DNA from: Vesta saturnalis
Taxonomy: Eukaryota; Arthropoda; Insecta; Coleoptera; Lampyridae
NCBI GenBank assembly: GCA_036346205.1
Contig: JARFJB010001965.1
Coordinates: 4,077,001 to 4,141,000 of the forward strand
Direction of reading: 5' to 3'
DNA length: 64,000 bases
Shown in pieces: positions 56,913 to 64,000 of this stretch. Position 1 is the stretch's first letter, and each line of letters opens with the position of its first letter. Below the pieces are notes generated by a model. The model made no database searches and was not told the DNA's origin. It saw only the letters and a program-made list of their open reading frames with translations. The position numbers and the translations under genes were made by a program.

Positions 56913-57777
56913 AAGAGTAAGTGGATGGCCAAGACAGACAAATGTGGTCCAAGACCGCCATCGTTGATTAATGGCATTAACAGACCGATTCTCGAGTACA
57001 AGATCAATAGCCCATCAATGGTTTGTAAACGAAGGACGTCCTGTAACCTTTCGTACAGTTCACCGTCGAATGAGAGCTTTTGGCTTGCAGTCCTATCGAC
57101 CATATCTTGTGCTTCCGCTGACGGCTCGTCATCTACAGCAAAGTTTGGAGTGGTGTACCTTGCGACTGGATTGGGACGTGGAAAGGCATAGGGTGGTCTT
57201 CAGTGACGAATCCCGATTCTGTTTGGGAATGCATGATTGTTACATGACGTAGACGTGGAGAACGTCGCAAGGTGCAGTTTTCTGTTAAGCGGCATATGTA
57301 CCACACTGTGGGGGTTATGGTATGAGTACTATTGTTTATGGAAGTAGGTCTCAGTTGGTATTCATCCGAGGCAATATGAATTCCCACCAATATGTTGATG
57401 AAGTGGTAGAACCCCATAGCCTTCCATTACTCCAGGAGCTGGAGGAACCGATTTTCCAACAAAATAATGCCCGTTCGCACATTGCAAGGTATTCTATGGA
57501 GCGCTTCGAAGAGGCTAACGTCAATACCTTGCCGTGGCCACCCAGATCTCCCGACCTTTCGCACATCGAACATGTGTGGGACATGATGGGTAGAAGACTC
57601 AAGCAATTAGCCAATCCTCCACAGACACTAGAACCTCTCCGGCATGAATTACAGATTGCCTGGGATGCAATACCTCAGGAAGAAATCGATCACCTGTTGG
57701 AATCCATCCAAGAAAGGTGCGGGAGTGTGAAACTAATAAGAATGGTCCAACACATTATTAATAAAAAATTTCTTTGA
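56885..57777 (+). pseudogene. Tc1 (DD34E) transposase, N-terminus missing
   Basis: Coding can be followed from about 56885 (RRVSGWPRQTNVVQDRH), then MALTDRFSSTRSIAHQWFVN (second HTH), GLQSYRPYLVLPLTARH, HRVVFSDESRFCLGMHD with the first catalytic Asp, a frameshift near 57240, RRKVQFSVKRHMYHTVGVMV and a stop, and a final open frame 57322-57777. That frame has the second catalytic block as FQQNNARSHIARY, where the usual Asp is Asn, and SPDLSHIEHVWDMMGRRLK with the Glu of DD34E. The first 60 or so residues are missing, cut at the junction with the neighbouring element. Confidence 0.85.
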
Positions 57778-57779
57778 AA

Positions 57780-59080
57780 TTTTAGTCAATTACTACATTT
57801 GACCAATTAAACATTTCTGCCAAGTTTGGTCCAAACATTCTAACGCCATCTTGGTGTTCCATTTTTTGTCATAGCGTATATTTACTTTTGAACTTAGTCG
57901 TTCATAACAAAAACTTATAATAATTTAACTTTAGCCAAGTTGCTTTGGTATGTGTGAATCCTTGCGGTATTGCAGGCTCACATTCCATTAATATAAGTAA
58001 TTTGACTGTAATCTCATTATATTTAGAATTTACATCAGTTATACATACATAAAGACAAAATTTACATCGTCAAAAAGCAGAAATCGACACGTTTCGTTTT
58101 CTAGAACGTGATTTTAATATCAAATTTATAGAAAACACTTTACTTCGCGAAATGAGCATATATTTCCAAACGCACACTTGCAAAATAAAAGTGAGTGAAT
58201 TTTACGACAAAACACGTTTCAATGGTTTATCTCCGTTAATCTGATTCAAATCTGTTTTTAAAGCATTAAACCTTGCCACGGGAGCTGATTTAACACTTTC
58301 ATCAGCTGCCTTTGTTCTCGTCCTTTCTTTTTTTTTTCTTTTCAAGGCTGTTACTAAGTACTGAGAATAAAACATTAAATCTTCGAATAAAACTTGAATA
58401 TTTCAGAAATGGCGAAGGTAGCCAAAAAGACCTCTGGACCAGAAATAGTATGTGGAATGCAAGAATTGGTGAGATTAACTGGTATAGTGGCACAGAGGAT
58501 ACAGAATTCTGTTAGCATCGTACATATCGGAGTTTCTCGGAAAGTAATAGTATATCAACAGTAATTATGGACATTCCTCAAAGATTAAATACGTGTTTAT
58601 AGTTGAATAGGTGTATTAGCAAATAAAAGGTCGCATATTTTCTATATTTGTACATCTTTGTTGTCAAAATAGTGTTGCTTTTATAGCGATACATTTCTAA
58701 GTTCAACTTTCTAAACCGACTATAATATGGGTACTCATAAATTAACTATAATAGTTAAAGAAAAAAAAATGCAAAATCCAACAAAAATAAAATCGAGAGA
58801 TTCGTATATACTGCTGTATACCGAAATGTTAACTTCCAAAAAAAAACGATTAATGAGAAATCTTTCAATTTTTTTCGAACGTTTAAGAGTCAACTGGCCA
58901 ATTAAAATGAGAGTTAAAATTTCCTTTACTAACTTCAGCTTTACTTTTTTATCTATAAATGAATTATTTATTTTTACACTTATAAAACTGTAATTATTTA
59001 ATTGTTAGAAAATTTGATAATTTTTCAAGTAGCAATATAATAAGACAACCTTTTGATAATAAAAAACAGTTATAAACCTT
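57780..59080. other. Mostly unassigned; possible small exon at 58409
   Basis: A 51-codon frame at 58409-58564 (MAKVAKKTSGPEIVCGMQEL...) is preceded by TTGAATATTTCAG, a plausible splice acceptor, but has no recognised relatives and could be chance. The 88-codon frame at 58727 is basic and AT-driven. The part directly after 57777 may include the lost right end of the Tc1 element. Confidence 0.35.
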
Positions 59081-59084
59081 TCTG

Positions 59085-60122
59085 ATCATATTTTTCCGGT
59101 CGATGCTTTTGAAGCGTTTTCTAAGGGTGGAAGTTTTGCAATAATAAAAAGAGCAATTCCTTTTGAAGGTATAATTTACAAAGTTGAGAATTCTATTAAA
59201 TCGTTTTTTGATATTGCGAATAAAGTTAGGTATAAAACAGCTAACATATTACGTAAAGCAAACCCTCCAAAGAACAACTTATCCTTTCGTCAGCGCCATG
59301 TTTTATTTTATCTTAAACATAATGAAAATATAATATTACAATCAGATAAAGGTAATGCAACAGTTATATTAAACATGAACGACTGTAATATTAAAGTAAA
59401 ACAACTGTTGTAACCACACACTTATAGTGAACTATCAAAAGATCCTAAAAATAGTTTCTTTTGAAAAGTAAATAACTTATTAAATTATCATCTATTCCTG
59501 AAGAAATAGAAAAAGAAACTCTGGAGCTCTTTCAAGAAAACTATATGGTCTACCAAAATCCATAAACCTAATGTTCCTTTAAGGCCTATTGCTTGCAAAA
59601 CATCTTACATTTTTATTACCACCACATATATGTAAAACACTCCATTATATTAAAAATTTTGTCGACGTAATCGAAAAAATACATAATTTCAAAATTGAAA
59701 AGGGTTGTATAATGGTCAGTTTTGATGTTGTATCACTTTTTACAAAAGTTCCTCTAAAAGAAACTATTGAATATATTGATCATATTTTTCCAAACGATGC
59801 AACCATTCTTTTTCAGCACAGTCTTACAACGACTTATTTTCAGTAGAATAATAAATTCTATGAACAGCTTGATGGTGAGGTAATGGATAGTCATGTTAGC
59901 CCTGTTAGAGATATTTTTACATGGAAATATTTAAAACATTTGCGTTACAAAAAGAACCTAAAAAACTTTTAGTTTGATATAAGATCTGTTATTTGGAGAC
60001 ATGGAGAAGAATCACTACATGAATTTTTAATTTTTATAAATGGTATTCATCCAAGCATTCAGTTTACCATGAAGAAGGAAACTAATGGAAGTTTACCATT
60101 TCTTGACATACTTATAAGGTAA
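59085..60122 (+). pseudogene. Penelope-like RT (N-terminal and palm part)
   Basis: Plus-strand frames: AFEAFSKGGSFAIIKRAIP, VENSIKSFFDIANKVRYKTA, NPPKNNLSFRQRHVLFYLKH and IILQSDKGNATVILNMND, the last being the diagnostic DKGN block. Further on: TKIHKPNVPLRPIACKTS, MVSFDVVSLFTKVPLKETIE (RT motif A with Asp), EQLDGEVMDSHVSPVRDIF (a mutated form of the MGSPLSP motif) and NGSLPFLDILIR. The YVDD box is deleted and several stops are present. The element breaks at about 60122 where the pogo-like sequence starts. Confidence 0.8.
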
Positions 60123-62125
60123 ACCCAGGTAAGTGTGAACGCATTTTCGTATAGTTCAACTTTCATCTATCATACTTTTTAAAGTATTATTTTCAATTAT
60201 GTGGTATTTTAATAAGATACTAAAAGATGGTTTCTCTAAAAGAATTTTGACTAAAAAATGTACACTGAAGGTATATTTTTTAAATTATGAATTTTTTAAA
60301 ACGATCTCTGGTGGTCACACTTCCATCTGAATATAGGGTAAGCGAGAATTCGGCGTCTATTAAATTCATTTATATTTTGTATACCTAAAATTGAGGCAAG
60401 TGTGAAAATTTATTTTAAAATCTACATTTTCGTTTTTTGAACGCTTTTACTCGCCAAAAATTATGAACTTTTTGAATTTTATCGGCGAACTTAAATTAAA
60501 TTATATCCCGCAAAACCATATAAAAATAGAAAGGTGTCTCGACGACCTGGTTTGGGCCGGGGATAATTTTTACAATATTCTCAACTGTATCGACGTCATT
60601 GATTTGTGGCCAATTCAGATTGTTTTTTAACAGTCTCAAATTTTATTTCACATCCAATATCAGTTTTATTTAAAACGAGCCCAACAAAATGTCTGAATCT
60701 TTTATTAATGGTGTATGTAACTAGGACCCATTTTCCTGTTTCAACTTCAAATGTTGTTTCTTGCTCTTGGTTATCTTCGACATTACTGATATCGGGACTC
60801 TCGTGATCTATATCTTCATCCGAATCAATTATAGGCACTTCTTCATACTCTTCATCTGATGTGTCACTATCGAGTTTTTTTGTGGGTTTACGTTTGGACT
60901 TAATTTCATTTATTAGATTTTTTGAGGTAGTTTTTCTTCTGCACTTTTTTCTTGTTCCTGCAGGTGAGCCAAAACCTGAGCTGAAGTGATAACTTCTGAT
61001 CTTGGGGCCACTCTGTTCTTTTTAACTTTTAGAAGTTATTTTTGACCCGGGCATTTCACTTTTGTGAGTAGTTAATGTATTTTGTTGATTAATCAGTACA
61101 TCTGGCTGCGATGTACCAGGCTGAGGAAATTTGTCAATGCTGTGAAATGTTGAAGACATTGGTATTTGGAAGAGTTGTTTCGGGGACAAGCTACTAACGT
61201 TTCGTCCCATTTAACTTTTATTTGCCTAAACACACCTAGTGGTTGTAGGAGGTGGCTCATGTGAGGCGATAACTTCAGAATTGTAATATTATCTGACATT
61301 GCCAGTTTAATTAAGAGAATAGTGATGTGGGTACTATGTTCATCAAATACGACCAAGACTGGTGGTTCTAGTCCAAACGAAGGTATAAGTGTTTTTTGAA
61401 AATAATTCAAAAATATGTCGGACTCCATCCAACCATTTTGGCTAGCTGCAAATGCCATGCCTTCATAGCAACTTTTTTCATAAGCGGCCCATACATTTTT
61501 TCCCTTATAAACGATCAACGGTGGCGCTTTTAAGCGAGATGCTGACATAACACAGTTGATACTGTCCTGGAGAATGGTTTACCCCTATCTTCAACGGTTT
61601 TTGTCTTCGACGGGTCATGACAAACGGAAGTTTCATCAAGGTTCCATATTGTTGGGGTTTATTAAATAGCGATAAAACTGTTAAAGTATTCTCTAATAGA
61701 GCAAAACATTCGCTTATGACAAATTGATCAGTCCGTTTTTTTCGTACATATTCAAGTGATTGCGGCTTGTTTATGCTAAGGTTATGACGCATTTTAAAAT
61801 TTTTAAACCATTCGTCTCCAGGCATGTCATTTTTAAAGGGTGTCTTGAGATTATTTTCCTTCACATATTCGGCAATGATGAACAAAAGTAATACCAAAGC
61901 CCCATTTTTCCAAGTCCGTTGGCTAACCGGGCTTCATCTTCTCGTGGAATAACAGTTATGCTACCTTGAGAGTCACATTTTTGACCACGGATTCCCTTTA
62001 AATGGTAGAATAAAGTGGTTTTTGAAATAAGAAGCATTTTATGCGCTCCTTTTTTTATTTCATTTATGGCCTGTTTTAGATCTTCTTTAGAATAAGTACT
62101 GTCATCTTCCGCAGTGTATACGTTA
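60123..62125 (-). mobile_element. pogo-like DNA transposon remnant inserted in Penelope-like element
   Basis: The stretch between the Penelope-like RT and its GIY-YIG domain is filled by a pogo-like transposase on the minus strand. The left junction lies near TATAAGGTAAACCCAGG (60112-60128). Clear terminal repeats were not found, and about 150-200 residues of Penelope-like coding are also missing, so the insertion was accompanied or followed by deletion. Confidence 0.6.
60535..62115 (-). pseudogene. pogo/Jerky-type transposase (HTH_psq plus DDE_1)
   Basis: From the N-terminus: STYSKEDLKQAINEIKKGAH and KTTLFYHLKGIRGQK, a pipsqueak-type HTH; IPREDEARLANGL and GFGITF in another frame; TPFKNDMPGDEWFKNFKMRH, the CENP-B-like second DNA-binding region; a degraded first catalytic block around WNLDETSV-like sequence; then APPLIVYKGKNVW, NGWMESDIFLNYF, PPVLVVFDEHSTHIT (second Asp; the usual DGHSSH is DEHSTH) and ILKLSPHMSHLLQPLGVFRQ, where the final catalytic Asp of QPLDV is Gly. 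A C-terminal acidic tail and the GKWVLVTYTINKRFRHFVG domain follow to 60596, ending NWPQINDVDTVENIVK. Stops and frameshifts are frequent. Confidence 0.8.
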
Positions 62126-62402
62126 TCTTGTATATCTTGTATACATTGGAACTACAAAATGTAGCTTTGATACAAGACGTAAAGAACATATGAGATTTTG
62201 TAGATTAGGTCAACCAAAGAAATCAGCGGTAGCTGAGCATGCTTTAAATAATTTAAATCATGACATTCAATTTGATAATACGGGAATATTGTCAAGACAA
62301 ACTCATTATTATGTTCGTTAACAACATGAAGCTATTGAGATGTATAAACATTGTAATAACTTCAATAGCAAAGAAGAAAATCTCTGTTTAAATAGGTTTT
62401 AA
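62126..62402 (+). pseudogene. Penelope-like GIY-YIG endonuclease domain
   Basis: The plus frame reads VYLVYIGTTKCSFDTRRKEH, then RLGQPKKSAVAEHALNNLNH and ILSRQTHYYVR, a stop, and HEAIEMYKHCNNFNSKEENL with LNRF and the natural stop at 62400-62402. This is the GIY-YIG nuclease of Penelope-like elements, with the Tyr pair, Arg and the SA.AeHa block in place. One in-frame stop. It is the C-terminal continuation of the RT at 59085-60122. Confidence 0.85.
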
Positions 62403-63170
62403 CATCTTATAATTAAAAAAAAGCACAATGAGACGTCTTAATTTTAATGTTAGCTTTGGTTACGTCTAGGTTTTTTGCTGTGATTTTTCCTAGACCATGA
62501 AGTAAACGCTTTATGAATTATATATTCAGTTAATAGTTTAACATATATAGTTGAAATTATAATTAACAATCATATTAACGTACTACATTGTGTTTTCGCT
62601 GTAATATAAAAATTACAATTATTAACAAAAAACTATTGTTTGTTAGATTTGATTATTAATTTATATGTAAAGTTTCTATTTGTGAATGCTTTTATCAATG
62701 TGTAATTATTAAAGTTTTTCACAACTTAACACTTACGTCATCAGTTGGTTAAATATTGTTAAATTTGCGATTTGATTATGACATTTTTCACTGTTAGCCT
62801 TCGACTATTTGAAGGTGTTCAGATTTGTCATCGTCAAGGCAGTTTAATAATATTTAATTTTATTAAGAATCTAGTTATTCTTTACTAAATTAGATTCCAT
62901 AGATTGCTTTATACGTTTATCAAACTGTTATATTAATAGCAAGCTTATGTTTGTGTTTTCATATCTTTCTATTTCATAAATTTATTCTAACATCTTAAAC
63001 AATTCTTAAAGAATTATCACTACTGAAGACGACAACTGTACTTATGATGTAATATATGTAAATATAAAAATCACTACTGAAGACGATAACTGTACATATG
63101 ATGTAATATAATATGCAAATATAAAAATACACCATTAAAAAAAACAAAAAACCTAAGTATTTTAGTAACC
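62403..63170 (+). repeat. Penelope-like 3' tail, copy 3 (reference copy)
   Basis: Non-coding sequence following the GIY-YIG stop. From 62755 it is similar to 8815-9175. At 63018 and 63070 a unit of about 52-55 bases (CACTACTGAAGACGACAACT and CACTACTGAAGACGATAACT) is tandemly doubled. CTGAAGA is present, but the GAAAC box found in the other copies is not. Confidence 0.65.
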
Positions 63171-63174
63171 TGCA

Positions 63175-64000
63175 TTATAAAACACAAATTGTATACCATT
63201 AAATTTGACTATTTGATTATTTTATATAAACATATAAAACAATATAATACTAAAATATTGGAATAACTACGAGTTAAACGATCCAAAATTGCAAGTATGT
63301 GATCAGAAAATGGAAGTTTTCTTTATTTTGTTTAAATAAAACTCAATGAGTGCTTAAGAATATCCTCAAACTTTAAGAATCTTTACAAAAGATTCAAGGA
63401 CTTTCGAGGGTATTTTACGTACTATTCAAGAAAATATGTTTTTAATTATTGTTTTTAAGGTGTAAAAAATTCTTAGAAACATTATAATAGTGTTATACAG
63501 TTTAACAATGATCTGGTAATATTAATAACTGTGTAGACAGTTCATAGACACGTATATTACCTTTTTCGATAAATTGAAGAGCTATTTTTTACACGTAGTA
63601 AGCTAACCTGACGCTTGAGGCTCTTCCTACATTACCACTGTCTCTGATCGAATTTGCTGGTGGTTTACAATTTGATCACGTTGACAAAATTCACCACATT
63701 GAGATATTGATACATTGTCATAGCTAAAAGCTGTAATTCAATATAACTACCACAATATGTAGAAAAAAAGCTAATACATTTTTTCTACAAAATTACAATT
63801 TACTGTTTGAAATAAAGTAACAATTAATTTGAACAAAATAATTTTAGCATCTACTAGCAATACAACTAATTTACGCCGAAGTGTAGCAGCAATTTCATGA
63901 CGAGTAACATAAATTGATTTAATATACACATAAATAATGTAAAACATTTTATTTCATACCTTTCGACGTTTAATTTTTACCATCCGACTACTAATGCCAT
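63175..64000. other. AT-rich DNA, no gene recognised
   Basis: No assignable frame, repeat or RNA gene up to the window end. Confidence 0.4.

Overview
This is nuclear DNA of an insect, strongly AT-rich, and almost the whole window is a graveyard of transposable elements. Evidence for an insect is the mix of families (Tc1/mariner with several insect-typical lineages, Jockey, R2-like, CR1/L2-like and RTE-like LINEs, gypsy, Penelope-like, pogo, piggyBac-like ends, Mutator/YqaJ elements), together with long microsatellites and spliced host sequence with very large introns. A beetle or bug with a large genome is my guess; the sequence does not settle it. No bacterial features, rRNA or tRNA were recognised. 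Nearly every coding region carries stops and frameshifts, so almost all are called pseudogenes.

Layout. 1-7 kb: two Tc1/mariner elements, one cut by the window edge and one complete from TIR to TIR with a (CA)n tract inside its transposase. 8-11 kb: a LINE gag remnant, a Penelope-like tail, an R2-like RT, a gypsy gag scrap and an RTE-like end. 11.2-15.8 kb: a long-TIR element whose left arm is interrupted by 2.4 kb of unrecognised DNA and whose transposase gene carries a 12-bp-flanked hairpin insertion. 19.3-22.2 kb: two hairpin repeats, then a Mutator-like transposase joined to a YqaJ/lambda-type exonuclease. 24.7-27 kb: tandem repeats, a graded microsatellite, two back-to-back piggyBac-like ends and an integrase scrap. 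28.3-29.2 kb: a possible spliced non-coding RNA over a three-copy ~175-bp repeat. 29.77-29.94 kb: the one convincing host-gene piece, a 173-nt internal exon on the minus strand. 30.9-34.9 kb: two long-TIR DNA elements. 35.3-43 kb: nested Penelope-like, RTE-like and mariner remnants with (AT)n and (GT)n runs. 44.7-52.5 kb: a Jockey element split by a gypsy element. 53.4-57.8 kb: a CR1/L2-like LINE and two Tc1/mariner elements. 59-63.2 kb: a Penelope-like element split by a pogo-like transposase.

How the parts relate. The genes here do not form a pathway; the relationships are insertional. Nesting gives relative ages: gypsy is younger than Jockey, mariner is younger than the Penelope-like copy at 38-42 kb, pogo is younger than the Penelope-like copy at 59-63 kb, and the hairpin at 14.6 kb is younger than its host transposase. 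The host exon at 29.8 kb implies that a good part of the flanking DNA is intron of one gene read on the minus strand.
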